DNA of 64,000 bases from Bacteroidia bacterium (GCA_023151315.1 JAKLJE010000013.1:1-64000), one strand, 5' to 3'; positions 1 to 9,671 are shown, numbered from the stretch's first letter. Numbers and translations: made by a program. The notes: generated from the sequence alone by a model not told the origin.

Positions 1-1
1 T

Positions 2-2782
2 CAGACTCCGTGGGATGAGGTGAGCGCCGGTAACACTCCAAATGACCGTCGTATGCTCCAATCTGCAGGACCATTTACTTTGCAGCCTGGTGCAGTTAAC
101 TACATAACTGTAGGTGCTGTATGGGCTCGCGCTTCCAGCGGTGGCCCTACTGCGTCTGTTGAATTGATGCGTACCACTGACGATAAGGCTCAGCGTCTTT
201 TCGACAACTGTTTCCGTACTCTTGACGGTCCGACAGCTCCGGATCTGACACTTCAGGAATTGAATCAGGAGATCATTATTTACATGACAAACAAGGAAGG
301 TTCTAACAACTACCTTGAGCGTTACGAAGCTTATGATCCGGGTATCGTTTATACGTCACTCGATCCTGCTCTTGCAAACATTGATACTACTTACAACTTT
401 GAAGGATATCAGGTGTTCCAGTTGAAAGACGCTACAGTTACAACTGCGGATCTTTACAACCCTGATAAGGCTCGTCTTGTTGCTCAGTGCGACATTAAGA
501 ACGGTGTTGCTCAATTGGTGAACCGCGAGTTCGATCAGTCACTTGGTGCTGACGTTCCACAGGACATGACAATTGATGCAGCTGATGATGGACTTGTACA
601 CTCTTTCTCTATCAAGACAGATGCATTCGCTTCAGGTAATACAACACTTGTAAACCACAAGACGTATTACTTCATGGTGCTTGCTTATGCGCACAACAAT
701 TACATTTCTTACAATGATGTTTCTTTTGATCCGCTGAACCCATTGACTCCATCAAACATCGGTCAGAAGAAGCCATACCTCGCAGGTCGTAAGAACGTTA
801 AAGTTTATTCTGCAATTCCGCACATCACTTCACCTGAAGCCGGCGGAACTAACCAGCAGGCTTCTTACGGAAGCGGTCCTAAATTGACTCGTATCGAAGG
901 TTGCGGTAATGGTGCGAATGTCCTTGAACTTACTGAAGCTTCAGTAAACGGTATCCTTAACGCCACTACTGTAAACAATGGCGGAACTTCACGTCTTGAC
1001 GCTGTTCAGTATGAAGGTGGTGCAGGTCCGGTTAACATTAAAGTAATCGACCCACTGAACGTACCCGAAGGTTACTTCACTATCCAGATGGTGAACAACC
1101 CTGCAAGTGGATACATTGCAAAAGACACAGCACGTTGGTTGTTGAAAGAAGTTGACGCTGCCGGCAATATGCTGCGCAGCTGGTCATCAGATACAAGCAT
1201 TAACTTCCAGAGCAGTTACGCAAACGAACAGATCATTCCTGAAATCGGAATGTCTGTGACTTGGGCGCAGGTTCAAACTCCTGGTTTCAATGCAAACCCT
1301 GACCGTAACGGCTTCCTCGAATCTAGCATGACTTTCGCTGATCCGACTAAAGATTGGTTGTCCGGAATTGTGGATGACGATAGCCAGAGTGAAAACAACT
1401 GGATCCGTTCAGGAACTACTCAAGGAACCGGTACATGCGTTGCTGATTTCAACGACCGCTATCAGTCGAGTCAGCCGATTGACGCTGACGGAATCTATGA
1501 GAAAGTAGTTGATGGAATCTGGGGGCCTTATCGTTTGGGAGCATACAACCCGACTCCAACTCAGGCTACAATTTGTTATCCTGCAGGTCCGGCATGGAGC
1601 CCGAATCCGTTTGCTTCGACTTCTTTGAACAAATTCGATCAGATGCCGAACGTAGACGTGGTTCTTACGAACGATCGTTCGAAGTGGACACGTGTACCTG
1701 TTATTGAAGTTGGTCCTAATACTTCACAGAACCAAGGTGGTCGCGAGAGCTTCCACTTGCGTGCAGCAGCTTCTGTTGACAAGTACGGCCGCACCGGTGA
1801 CGGAATTGTAAGCAGCGATCCGAACGATGCAGACTTCATTGCATCCCGCGGTATGAGCTGGTTCCCTGGATACGCAATTAACCTGGAAACAGGTGAGCGT
1901 TTGAACATGGCATTCGGCGAAAACTCGGCACTTGCTTCTGATAACGGTCGCGACATGCTTTGGAACCCGACTTCAACTGTTCAAACTCAGCTTCCATTCG
2001 GATATGATCTTGTTTGGGGAGGAATGCACTACGTGTATGTATTCGGTCACAATGGTAACGCTCGTTTCACCAGCGGAACTTTGATCAACGAACTTACTGA
2101 CGTTCCTGCTTACGACTGCGGACAGATGATTCAGAAAGTATTGGCTTCTGACTCTACTGCAAACTCAGAGTTGAGAGCAGTTTGGTCTGATGCACATTGG
2201 GTTTCAATTCCAATGCTGGATGAAGAGTTCTCTACTTGGAACTATGGTAACAATTACCAGGGCTCTCAGGTTCTTCCTTCTGATGTTAAAGTTCGTCTGC
2301 GCGTAGCTAAACCATACCGCCGTTTCTTTACAGGTATCACTGGAACCAACAGCCCGATTGCAAGCGACAGTGCTGCAGCTCCGGTGAACATGAACAACCC
2401 GATGTATTCATTCAATACATTTGATCTGAACGTTGTTACGGCTGATAATGAATCAGCGGTAAACGCACTTGATCTGATTAACGTTGTTCCGAACCCTTAC
2501 TACGCTTATTCCGGATATGAAGTGAACCAGTTCGATAACCGTGTTAAGTTCACGAACCTTCCTGAGAAGTGCGAAATACAGATCTATACGGTAAGCGGAA
2601 CATTGGTTCGTAAGTATACTAAAGACTCACCTCAGACTTACCTTGACTGGGATTTGAAAAACCAGGCAGGCATTCCGGTTGCGAGTGGATTGTATATCAT
2701 CCACGTGAATGTTGAGGGTGTTGGTGAGAAGATTCTGAAATGGTTCGGTGTAATGCGTCCTATTGACCTTGACACTTATTAA
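2..2782 (+). CDS. T9SS type A sorting-domain protein, 5' truncated
   Basis: The reading frame is open to the window edge (in frame from base 2), so this is the C-terminal ~926 residues of a larger secreted protein; the GTG near base 20 is not a credible start. The last ~90 residues are a type A T9SS sorting domain: an NVVPNPYYAYS segment, then VKFTNLP, an IYTVSGTLVRKY strand, and a terminal GLYIIHV followed by KWFGVMRP. No known catalytic motif is visible in the rest, which is rich in Asn, Thr and aromatic residues as usual for extracellular Bacteroidota proteins. The next gene, a PorV/PorQ-family barrel, begins 14-53 bases downstream on the same strand, so the two are probably one operon; this adjacency is, to my knowledge, recurrent in Bacteroidota. 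Specific function unknown. Confidence 0.8.
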   Translation, partial: QTPWDEVSAGNTPNDRRMLQSAGPFTLQPGAVNYITVGAVWARASSGGPTASVELMRTTDDKAQRLFDNCFRTLDGPTAPDLTLQELNQEIIIYMTNKEGSNNYLERYEAYDPGIVYTSLDPALANIDTTYNFEGYQVFQLKDATVTTADLYNPDKARLVAQCDIKNGVAQLVNREFDQSLGADVPQDMTIDAADDGLVHSFSIKTDAFASGNTTLVNHKTYYFMVLAYAHNNYISYNDVSFDPLNPLTPSNIGQKKPYLAGRKNVKVYSAIPHITSPEAGGTNQQASYGSGPKLTRIEGCGNGANVLELTEASVNGILNATTVNNGGTSRLDAVQYEGGAGPVNIKVIDPLNVPEGYFTIQMVNNPASGYIAKDTARWLLKEVDAAGNMLRSWSSDTSINFQSSYANEQIIPEIGMSVTWAQVQTPGFNANPDRNGFLESSMTFADPTKDWLSGIVDDDSQSENNWIRSGTTQGTGTCVADFNDRYQSSQPIDADGIYEKVVDGIWGPYRLGAYNPTPTQATICYPAGPAWSPNPFASTSLNKFDQMPNVDVVLTNDRSKWTRVPVIEVGPNTSQNQGGRESFHLRAAASVDKYGRTGDGIVSSDPNDADFIASRGMSWFPGYAINLETGERLNMAFGENSALASDNGRDMLWNPTSTVQTQLPFGYDLVWGGMHYVYVFGHNGNARFTSGTLINELTDVPAYDCGQMIQKVLASDSTANSELRAVWSDAHWVSIPMLDEEFSTWNYGNNYQGSQVLPSDVKVRLRVAKPYRRFFTGITGTNSPIASDSAAAPVNMNNPMYSFNTFDLNVVTADNESAVNALDLINVVPNPYYAYSGYEVNQFDNRVKFTNLPEKCEIQIYTVSGTLVRKYTKDSPQTYLDWDLKNQAGIPVASGLYIIHVNVEGVGEKILKWFGVMRPIDLDTY

Positions 2783-2835
2783 TCACAAAGGATCGCATGA
2801 AATTCAAGTTATTCAAGTACAGAAAGCACGAGACT

Positions 2836-3909
2836 ATGAAAACAACGAATAAAGTTCTTACAGGTGTCCTGACGGCCGGATTGCTTTTCGCCGGATCATC
2901 CTCTGCAGTTGCCGGTAACGGTGACCGCGCAGGACAAGCGGGAGCAACAGAACTTCTCATTAATCCAATGGCGCGCAGCAGCGGGTGGGGCAGTGCAAAC
3001 TCTGCTTCAGCACGTGGACTTGATGCGTTCTATATGAACGTAGCAGGAACTGCGTTTACCAAGCGTACGGAGCTTATGTTTTGCCGTACCAACTGGTTGA
3101 GCGGAACGGATATTGCAATTAACTCATTCGGATTTACACAGCGTGTTGGTGAAACCGGTGCAATCGGATTGGGTGTAATGTCAATGGATTTCGGTGAAAT
3201 CCAGATTACAACTGTTGATTTGCCGGAAGGCGGCGTGGGAACATTCCACCCGACTTACACCAATATCGGGTTGTCGTACGCTAAAGGTTTTTCTGAAAAC
3301 ATTTACGGTGGTATTGTTCTCAAAGCGATTTCAGAATCCATTGCGGACGTAGCTGCACGCGGTATGTGCGTTGACGCCGGCATCCAGTATGTAACCGGAA
3401 AGTGGGAGCAAATTCACTTCGGAATTTCCCTGCGTAACGTAGGACCGCGTATGCGCTTCTCCGGTGACGGATTGTCATTCCGCGGAACTTCTCCAACAGG
3501 AACGTACGCAATGACTTTGCAACAGCGCACTGCAGATTTTGATATGCCTACACTTCTTAACATTGGTGGATCTTATGACATCTATTTCAAGAAGGACAGC
3601 ACATCAATGAAAAATCATCGTGTAACGGTGGCGGGTACTTTCACTTCAAACTCATTCTCTAAAGATGAGTTCCGTGGTGGAGTTGAGTACGCTTGGCGTA
3701 ACATGCTGATGCTTCGTGCAGGATATGTGTATGAAGAAGGTATTACTTCTGTAGATACGCGCACAACTGCTTTCACCGGATTCAATGGCGGTGTATCGGT
3801 TGAGTTGCCTTTCGGCAAGCGTGGATCATCTTTCGCAGTTGATTACTCTTATCGTCACACAAATCCGTTCAATGGTTGCCATACTTTCGGCGCTCGTTTG
3901 AACCTCTGA
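2836..3909 (+). CDS. PorV/PorQ-family outer-membrane beta-barrel protein
   Basis: Predicted 357-residue outer-membrane barrel. From the ATG at 2836 the protein starts MKTTNKVLTGVL and has a clear signal peptide ending near SSAVAG. An in-frame ATG at 2797, preceded by an AAAGGA-like stretch, would add 13 charged residues in front of the signal peptide, so 2836 is preferred. The mature protein opens with the family's NPMARSSGWGSANSAS-like segment and continues as alternating amphipathic strands to the C-terminus (FGARLNL). Family members include T9SS shuttle/attachment-complex proteins PorV and PorQ, but many Bacteroidota carry extra paralogs, so I do not call this PorV itself. It follows a T9SS cargo gene and is closed by a strong hairpin terminator. 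Confidence 0.75.
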   Translation: MKTTNKVLTGVLTAGLLFAGSSSAVAGNGDRAGQAGATELLINPMARSSGWGSANSASARGLDAFYMNVAGTAFTKRTELMFCRTNWLSGTDIAINSFGFTQRVGETGAIGLGVMSMDFGEIQITTVDLPEGGVGTFHPTYTNIGLSYAKGFSENIYGGIVLKAISESIADVAARGMCVDAGIQYVTGKWEQIHFGISLRNVGPRMRFSGDGLSFRGTSPTGTYAMTLQQRTADFDMPTLLNIGGSYDIYFKKDSTSMKNHRVTVAGTFTSNSFSKDEFRGGVEYAWRNMLMLRAGYVYEEGITSVDTRTTAFTGFNGGVSVELPFGKRGSSFAVDYSYRHTNPFNGCHTFGARLNL

Positions 3910-3952
3910 TTCTTCGGAATTCACGGAATTTTATTACATTTGATTCAATCAG

Positions 3953-3985
3953 GAGAGTCCCGCTCAGGCGGGATTCTCTTTCTGT
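3953..3985 (+). terminator. rho-independent-like terminator after the PorV/PorQ-family gene
   Basis: An 11-12 bp stem (arm GAGAGTCCCGC against GCGGGATTCTC, one G-T pair) with a TCAG loop, followed by TTTCTGTTTT. It sits 44 bases after the barrel gene stop and before greA. Confidence 0.8.
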
Positions 3986-4012
3986 TTTAAGTCAATTACT
4001 CAATCATACACA

Positions 4013-4486
4013 ATGTCACAGATTGTATACTTTACTGAAGAAGGCCTGCAGAAACTGAAAGATGAGCTGCATTTCCTGAAAACGAAGGAAAGGCCTTCCA
4101 TTTCGAAGCAAATCGCTGAGGCAAGGGATAAGGGCGATCTTTCTGAGAACGCCGAATACGACGCAGCTAAAGAAGCGCAGGGGCTATTGGAACTGAAGAT
4201 TTCCAAACTGGAGGAAACACTTCAGAACGCACGTGTCGTGGATGAGTCGCAGTTGGACACTTCGAAAGTTCTGATACTTTGTAAAGTGACGATCAAGAAC
4301 GTCAAGAACGGTCAGAAGATGACCTACATGTTGGTGCCGGAAAATGAAGCAGATCTGAAGTCAGGAAAGATTTCCGTGAACTCTCCGATTGCTAAGGGAT
4401 TGCTTGGCAAAAAGAAAGGTGAACAGGCGGAAGTTACCGTTCCCAATGGTAAGATGACATTTGAAATCGTCGATATCGCTCGATAA
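4013..4486 (+). CDS. greA: Transcription elongation factor GreA
   Basis: A 157-residue protein of normal GreA length. It rescues backtracked RNA polymerase by stimulating cleavage of the extruded transcript. The N-terminal ~75 residues form the coiled-coil, with the tip sequence ARDKGDLSENAEYDAAK containing the conserved acidic D and E residues that act in the polymerase secondary channel. The C-terminal FKBP-like part shows SPIAKGLLGKKKGE near residues 125-139. The stop overlaps the start of the HIT gene (TAATG), indicating translational coupling. Confidence 0.97.
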   Translation: MSQIVYFTEEGLQKLKDELHFLKTKERPSISKQIAEARDKGDLSENAEYDAAKEAQGLLELKISKLEETLQNARVVDESQLDTSKVLILCKVTIKNVKNGQKMTYMLVPENEADLKSGKISVNSPIAKGLLGKKKGEQAEVTVPNGKMTFEIVDIAR

Positions 4487-4896
4487 TGGCAAGTATATTT
4501 TCCAAAATAGTTGCAGGGGAAATCCCATGCTATAAGATTGCGGAAACAGAAAACTGTCTTGCCTTCCTTGACGTTTTTCCTCTCGTTCACGGTCACGTAC
4601 TGGTGATTCCGAAAAAGGAAGTGGATTATATATTTGATTTGGAGCCGCAACTTTTCACTGAATTACATTTGTTCTCACGCAATGTTGCCAAGGCTATTAA
4701 AACAGTGGTTGAATGCAGAAGAATCGGTGTGGCAGTGATCGGCCTGGAAGTGCCTCATGCGCACATTCACCTGGTACCGATGAACACCATAGGAGATATT
4801 AATTTCTCCAGAGAAAAACTTAAGCCTGCACAACAGGAACTTGAAGTGATGTCAGGTAAGATACGCGCGGCTTACGAACAGATGTTTTCCGCTTAA
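4486..4896 (+). CDS. HIT family protein
   Basis: A 136-residue histidine-triad hydrolase/transferase of the Hint/HinT branch, expected to hydrolyse nucleoside phosphoramidates or adenylates. The start motif IFSKIVAGEIPCYKI and the active-site triad HAHIHLVP (residues ~89-96) are both present. It overlaps greA by one base (TAATG). It is convergent with ruvC, the two stop codons being directly adjacent. Confidence 0.93.
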   Translation: MASIFSKIVAGEIPCYKIAETENCLAFLDVFPLVHGHVLVIPKKEVDYIFDLEPQLFTELHLFSRNVAKAIKTVVECRRIGVAVIGLEVPHAHIHLVPMNTIGDINFSREKLKPAQQELEVMSGKIRAAYEQMFSA

Positions 4897-5469
4897 TTAC
4901 TTTTTTTTCTTCTCAGTAGAAGCTCGCTCCGGATTCTTATTGATGAACGCGTCCCATCCACTGTATTTGGTGGAAGTCATTCCGGCAGGACCGCTTTGAA
5001 AGTGGTGACATACCGCAGCAGCTAAACCGTCCGTAGCGTCGAGTAATTTCGGGAGTTCCTTGATTGAAAGAAGTTGCTGCAGCATTTTGGCGACCTGTTC
5101 TTTCGAAGCATTACCATTTCCTGTAATTGACATCTTGATTTTCTTCGGACTGTATTCGAAGATTGGAATATCTCTGTACAGTGCGGCTGCTATTGAAACA
5201 CCTTGTGCACGACCCAATTTGAGCATGGATTGAACGTTTTTCCCGAAGAACGGTGCTTCAATTGAAAATTCATCCGGCATGTGTTTGGCAGCAAGTGCTG
5301 TTGTCTCTTCGAAAATCTTTTTCAGTTTCAATGCTTGATTTTCGAGTTTCTCCATACGTACAACACCGAGATCAACAAGTTCCATCTTATTGCCTTTACA
5401 CAAAATAACTCCGTAACCCATTACAGTTGTGCCGGGGTCAACTCCAAGTATGATTTTCTCCTTCTGCAT
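4897..5469 (-). CDS. ruvC: Crossover junction endodeoxyribonuclease RuvC
   Basis: A 190-residue Holliday-junction resolvase. The fold markers are [13 protein letters not shown] with the first catalytic Asp near residue 10, the [12 protein letters not shown] segment with the catalytic Glu near 70, and the [15 protein letters not shown] segment carrying the C-terminal acidic pair near 143-146. The extreme C-terminus is a lysine run (KKKK). It stands alone here, without ruvA/B, which is usual in Bacteroidota. It is divergent from the UPF0104 gene, with 45 bases between them for both promoters. Confidence 0.96.
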   Translation of the reverse strand: MQKEKIILGVDPGTTVMGYGVILCKGNKMELVDLGVVRMEKLENQALKLKKIFEETTALAAKHMPDEFSIEAPFFGKNVQSMLKLGRAQGVSIAAALYRDIPIFEYSPKKIKMSITGNGNASKEQVAKMLQQLLSIKELPKLLDATDGLAAAVCHHFQSGPAGMTSTKYSGWDAFINKNPERASTEKKKK

Positions 5470-5514
5470 TTAATTGTGTGGCGGCGCAGTCTTCATTATG
5501 TTATTTTTACCGTA

Positions 5515-6444
5515 ATGCTTACATCCCGGCAAAAGAACATCGCACTCAACTTTTTAAAGGTAGCAATTGTTTGTTTTGCCGTGTACAGTGTTGCCAAATC
5601 GACCTATACCTTTTTCGCTGAAAAGGGAGGGACTTACCTGTTCTCGAATACACTCTGCAATAGCAAACTGCAGTTGCTCATCATAGTTGCATTAATGCCT
5701 ATGAATTGGCTTGCAGAAGCGCAGAAATGGAGAATCATTGCAGGTCGTTCCGAGGAAATCTCATTGATGAAAGCGCTCACCGGTGTTCTTGCCGGATTGG
5801 CAACAGGAGCTGCAACACCTAACCGCTCAGGAGAGTTTGCAGGCAGGATAATGGCACTACGCGAGACAGGATTGAAAGACGGAATCGTGCTTACTTTCTT
5901 CAGTTCTGCTGTTCAGGTGATGATTACAATTGCGGCCGGTATTGCAGGGCTAGTTTACTTCCGCAATCATGAGCTTGTTACGGAACATTCGAATCATTTC
6001 ATTTTGATGATCGGCTGCTGTGTGTTTGTTCTTGCAGTTGCGATAATTGTAATTCGTAAAAAGGAACTGAAAGAAAAGATTCGCGTGTTATCTGCACTTG
6101 ATATGGGATTGCTGAGTCGTGCTATGTTGTGGTCTGCATTGCGTTACTTGATTTATACACTGCAGTTTTTTATTCTGCTTCGTGTAACGGGAAATGAATG
6201 TTCTGCCACTGCAGTTTTCGCGGCGATAGCAGTAAACTATCTTGTGATAACGATCATTCCCACATTTATGATACTGGAAGTTTTTGTTCGTGGATCAGTA
6301 GCATCCGGTGTAATCGGTGCGTTTTGCGGAAACGGTGAGACCGCAGCAATGTGCGCCTTATTTCTGTGGTTGCTGAACGTTGGAGTTCCTGTTGCCGTGG
6401 GTGTGTTCGCTGTGTTGCGTTTAAAAGTTAATAATTCGCTCTGA
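5515..6444 (+). CDS. UPF0104 / lysylphosphatidylglycerol-synthase-like integral membrane protein
   Basis: A 309-residue polytopic membrane protein with about eight hydrophobic segments. The ATG at 5515 (MLTSRQKN) is chosen because upstream codons run into the divergent ruvC gene. The segment GVLAGLATGAATPNRSGEFAGR is typical of the flippase-like membrane domain (UPF0104, the MprF-type domain), here without the aminoacyl-transferase domain. Its stop overlaps the start of the GT2 gene (TGATG). The pair suggests envelope lipid or glycolipid work at the inner membrane; the substrate is unknown. Confidence 0.8.
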   Translation: MLTSRQKNIALNFLKVAIVCFAVYSVAKSTYTFFAEKGGTYLFSNTLCNSKLQLLIIVALMPMNWLAEAQKWRIIAGRSEEISLMKALTGVLAGLATGAATPNRSGEFAGRIMALRETGLKDGIVLTFFSSAVQVMITIAAGIAGLVYFRNHELVTEHSNHFILMIGCCVFVLAVAIIVIRKKELKEKIRVLSALDMGLLSRAMLWSALRYLIYTLQFFILLRVTGNECSATAVFAAIAVNYLVITIIPTFMILEVFVRGSVASGVIGAFCGNGETAAMCALFLWLLNVGVPVAVGVFAVLRLKVNNSL

Positions 6445-7556
6445 TGGAATTCGCAGGGTGGATATTGCTGATAGCTTGTGTTGCATATGCAGCAGTGCTC
6501 ATTGTTGCGCTTCCGGGATTTTTTGGCCCACCCAAAGTTGTTGAATCGCATTCCGCACCGATAAGTACCGCTGTAATTGTTGCAGCGCGAAATGAAGCAC
6601 ACAACGTGAAATCGCTGATAGATTCGCTAAGCAAGCAATCATTGATGCCTGATGAAATTATTTTTTGCGATGATCATTCGGAAGACGGCACTTCTGAAAA
6701 AATCAAAGAAGCAGCGCGAACGGCACGATTGAATATTACGGTTGCGGCATCGTCAGGAATCGGGAAGAAGAAGGCCTTAAGCACTGCGATTGCACAAAGT
6801 ACCTCTGATGTGATTATCGTAACCGATGCTGATTGTACAGTGGCGCCGGACTGGGTTGCGGCACATGTAAATGAATATGCAAATCCGCAGACAAATTTTG
6901 TTGCCGGAATGGTTAACTCATGGGAAAGCGGAGGACTGTCTTTCGCGTCAGCAACTGAGAACGTATTTCTGCAAATAGTTTCAACCGGACTCGGGAAACT
7001 TCGCAAACCCATAATGTGTAACGGTGCCAACATGAGTTTCCGTAGGAACTGGTTCATGCACTCCGGTGGATTCGAAGGAGATCAATTGGCTTCAGGCGAT
7101 GATATTCGCTTACTCACACGCGCATCTTCGGAAGGTGATTCAATTGAGTGGCTCGGCAGAAGAGGAATTGTATTCACACGAGCTTCAGAATCATTTCGGG
7201 ATATAGTGCTGCAAAGATCACGTTGGCTTTCGAAGACAGTAAAGATGCAAGGTTCATTGGCCTGGGTTGCTGGAGTTCTGTTGCTGTGTATACAGCTGAT
7301 CGTTCCATTATTCATCTTGCAAATCGCGGTGTTTGGCGTTGCGGAAACGGGATTAACCATCGGATTTATTCTGAAATCCGGCATTGAGGTTTTGTTATTA
7401 TCTTTAGCGGTTCCGTTTTTTAAACGACCTGTGCTGTTGTTGTTCTATCCTTTGTCGGTGATTATTTATCCTTTCGTTGCGGTGACGTCGTTAGTTGCGG
7501 CAATGATCGGAAGAACAGAATGGAAAGGTCGTGTGTTACGAAACGGTATGCACTGA
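6444..7556 (+). CDS. Membrane-anchored family 2 glycosyltransferase
   Basis: A 370-residue GT2 enzyme. One N-terminal membrane segment (residues ~5-25) is followed by the GT-A domain: VIVAARNEAHNV, FCDDHSEDGT and the metal-binding TDADC (DxD) near residue 128. A CNGANMSFRR acceptor-region motif and a QRSRW-type motif (residues ~250-255) follow, then three C-terminal membrane segments. This is the architecture of processive or lipid-linked sugar transferases. It is translationally coupled on both sides (TGATG with the UPF0104 gene, TGATG with the permease). Confidence 0.88.
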   Translation: MEFAGWILLIACVAYAAVLIVALPGFFGPPKVVESHSAPISTAVIVAARNEAHNVKSLIDSLSKQSLMPDEIIFCDDHSEDGTSEKIKEAARTARLNITVAASSGIGKKKALSTAIAQSTSDVIIVTDADCTVAPDWVAAHVNEYANPQTNFVAGMVNSWESGGLSFASATENVFLQIVSTGLGKLRKPIMCNGANMSFRRNWFMHSGGFEGDQLASGDDIRLLTRASSEGDSIEWLGRRGIVFTRASESFRDIVLQRSRWLSKTVKMQGSLAWVAGVLLLCIQLIVPLFILQIAVFGVAETGLTIGFILKSGIEVLLLSLAVPFFKRPVLLLFYPLSVIIYPFVAVTSLVAAMIGRTEWKGRVLRNGMH

Positions 7557-8788
7557 TGAAAGAGAAACCGGAGAAATCATTTTCATTGGCATCGTTTGCC
7601 TGGCAACGCCTGAAGCGTAACCGGCTTTCTATGTTCGGTATCGGCATCATTGCTATAATGATGCTTATTTCCATTCTCGGTTATCTCATTACACCGGATT
7701 CAAGTCCGGATGCTGCAACCCACATTGAAGAGATCAGTATTCGCAAGCCAGGGTTTTCGTGTCAGTTGATCAAATTGAGGAAGAATATTCCGCCTGCAGA
7801 TCAGAATTTCTTGTCCACGATGTTGTTTGGTCAGCCGAATGAATATGAATACCATGCAATTAATAAATATTGGTTCAAAGGAAACGACATTTACTGGGAA
7901 GAGTATCAGGAAGGAGAGATGGGGCGTATCTGGCGATACAATCTCGCTGATGCGATCTACGCGATTAATCCTACTTTCCAGATCAGCAACGATTCTGTTC
8001 GAGGTACGATAGATTTTTACGCTTATGGCGATGCGCGTAAAATTCACAAAACGGTTTCTGAATTACAGAAGGAAATTACCGCAAACATCTATGACAAATC
8101 TTTCGTTCTCGGCACTGATCATTTCGGTCGTGATTTGCTGAGCCGATTGATGATAGGTTCCCGTATTTCATTGTTCGTTGGATTCATCTCAGTTGTAATT
8201 TCCATTTTCATTGGTATTCTCATGGGCGCATTGGCCGGTTTCTTCCGCGGATGGGTTGATGATCTGATTATGTGGGTGATCAATGTGGTATGGTCGATTC
8301 CAACGCTGCTGCTTGTGATTGCAATCACTTTAGTATTAGGACGCGGGATCTTCCCGATTTTCGTTGCAGTTGGTTTAACAATGTGGGTGGAAACAGCACG
8401 CGTAGTACGCGGACAAATTCTCAGTGTTCGCGAGAAAGAATTTGTTGAAGCGGGACGGGCATTGGGATTCACGAATGTTCGTTTGATTCTTCGTCACATT
8501 CTGCCGAACGTAATGGGACCGGTGATAGTAATTTCTGCGAACAACTTCGCGTCAGCAATTCTGATTGAAGCCGGCTTGAGCTATCTCGGAATCGGAGTTA
8601 CACGTCCTACACCATCTTGGGGAATGATGATCAGTGAATACAAAGGTTACATTCTCACAGGCGACGCATATCTCGCAGTATTGCCGGGCATTGCAATTAT
8701 GCTTGTTGTACTCGCGTTTATGTTGCTTGGAAACGGTTTGCGTGATGCGATTGACACCAAGATGGCTGAGGATAATATCATGACGTAA
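7556..8788 (+). CDS. ABC transporter permease, OppC/DppC type
   Basis: A 410-residue inner-membrane permease for peptide- or nickel-type ABC import. The ATG at 7556 overlaps the previous stop (TGATG); a longer frame from 7520 would overlap the GT2 gene by 37 bases. One N-terminal membrane segment (residues ~28-48) is followed by a ~130-residue periplasmic insert, the LGTDHFGRDLLSRL signature that opens the OppC permease domain, and a C-terminal five-segment core. The EAA loop is recognisable (EAGRALGFTN). The large extracytoplasmic insert is longer than in E. coli OppC. No ATPase, second permease or binding protein is adjacent, so partners lie elsewhere. Confidence 0.92.
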   Translation: MKEKPEKSFSLASFAWQRLKRNRLSMFGIGIIAIMMLISILGYLITPDSSPDAATHIEEISIRKPGFSCQLIKLRKNIPPADQNFLSTMLFGQPNEYEYHAINKYWFKGNDIYWEEYQEGEMGRIWRYNLADAIYAINPTFQISNDSVRGTIDFYAYGDARKIHKTVSELQKEITANIYDKSFVLGTDHFGRDLLSRLMIGSRISLFVGFISVVISIFIGILMGALAGFFRGWVDDLIMWVINVVWSIPTLLLVIAITLVLGRGIFPIFVAVGLTMWVETARVVRGQILSVREKEFVEAGRALGFTNVRLILRHILPNVMGPVIVISANNFASAILIEAGLSYLGIGVTRPTPSWGMMISEYKGYILTGDAYLAVLPGIAIMLVVLAFMLLGNGLRDAIDTKMAEDNIMT

Positions 8789-8789
8789 G

Positions 8790-8819
8790 TATTGCGGAGG
8801 GCGGTCAATTGTCGCAATA
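8790..8819. terminator. Weak hairpin after the permease gene
   Basis: A 7-bp inverted repeat (TATTGCG / CGCAATA) with a 16-base spacer begins two bases after the permease stop. It has no clear T-run, so termination is uncertain. Confidence 0.3.
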
Positions 8820-8905
8820 TTCAGCCTTCTGATTTTGTGAACAATCGTTGAATTCCCGTCAGTATTTTTCTATTTTTACAACACACACAACAATACACAC
8901 ATTTT

Positions 8906-9520
8906 ATGCATATAGCTATTGCCGGGAATATCGGCTCCGGTAAAACGACACTGACCACTTTACTTTCCAAGCATTATGGTTGGCAGGCGCTTTACGAGGA
9001 CGCAGATGAGAACCCTTATCTCAGCGATTTCTACGAAGACATGCAGCGTTGGTCATTCAACCTGCAGATCTACTTTCTGAACAGTCGTTTTGCGCAGGTT
9101 CAGGAAATAAGAAACACCGGCAAGAATGTGATTCAGGACAGAACCATTTATGAAGACGCGCACATCTTTGCTCCCAATCTTCATGCAATGGGATTGATGA
9201 CCACACGTGATTTCGAAAATTATTTTTCGCTTTTCCGTTTGATGGATTCATTGGTGAAAGCACCGGATCTGATCATCTATCTGCGCGCTTCCGTACCTGT
9301 ACTCGTTTCTCAAATTCAGAAACGCGGACGTGATTACGAAAACGCAATTCGTATCGATTATCTCAAGCGATTGAACGAGCGCTATGAAGCGTGGATTTCC
9401 ACTTATGATTCAGGTAAGCTTCTGATCATTGATGTGGATGAGAATAAATTCCATGAAAACGCAGAGCATCTTGGTGAGATCATCAACAAGATTGATGCGC
9501 AGATAAACGGACTTTTTTAA
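8906..9520 (+). CDS. Deoxynucleoside kinase (dAK/dGK type)
   Basis: A 204-residue salvage kinase phosphorylating deoxynucleosides in the cytoplasm. A P-loop (GNIGSGKTT, residues 7-15), a substrate-side EDADENPYL, a QDRTIYEDA motif corresponding to the DRS/ERS catalytic region (~74-82) and the LID arginines (QKRGRDYE) are in the order typical of the dNK/dCK/dGK family. It is a single gene preceded by 117 bases of AT-rich DNA. The deoxynucleoside preference (adenosine, guanosine or cytidine) cannot be decided from motifs alone. Confidence 0.93.
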   Translation: MHIAIAGNIGSGKTTLTTLLSKHYGWQALYEDADENPYLSDFYEDMQRWSFNLQIYFLNSRFAQVQEIRNTGKNVIQDRTIYEDAHIFAPNLHAMGLMTTRDFENYFSLFRLMDSLVKAPDLIIYLRASVPVLVSQIQKRGRDYENAIRIDYLKRLNERYEAWISTYDSGKLLIIDVDENKFHENAEHLGEIINKIDAQINGLF

Positions 9521-9546
9521 TCAGACTTCGGCTTCGCTCAGTCTGA
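9521..9546. repeat. Short palindromic intergenic element
   Basis: TCAGACT and AGTCTGA form a 7-bp stem around a CT/CG-rich loop (TCGGCTTCGCTC), immediately after the kinase stop. Very similar phrases recur in Bacteroidota intergenic DNA, so this may be a dispersed repeat as well as a weak terminator. Confidence 0.45.
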
Positions 9547-9637
9547 CGACGTTAGCAAGAAGAATTGTTTACTCTGAAACATTCTATAAAGTCAATTTGC
9601 CACTTACGGACTGAATAAGTTCACGTCATAATAAACT

Positions 9638-9671
9638 AAAACTCATTCGTAATATCGGATGAGTTTTTTTT
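9638..9671. terminator. Bidirectional terminator between convergent genes
   Basis: AAAACTCAT pairs with ATGAGTTTT across a 12-base loop and runs into an uninterrupted T8 tract. It lies between the kinase (+) and the kelch gene (-), whose 3' ends face each other. Confidence 0.7.

Noticed and set aside
2836-3909. Calling the barrel PorV itself
   Set aside because: PorV/PorQ-family paralogs are numerous in the phylum and no other core T9SS genes (porK-N, sprA, porU) lie nearby.
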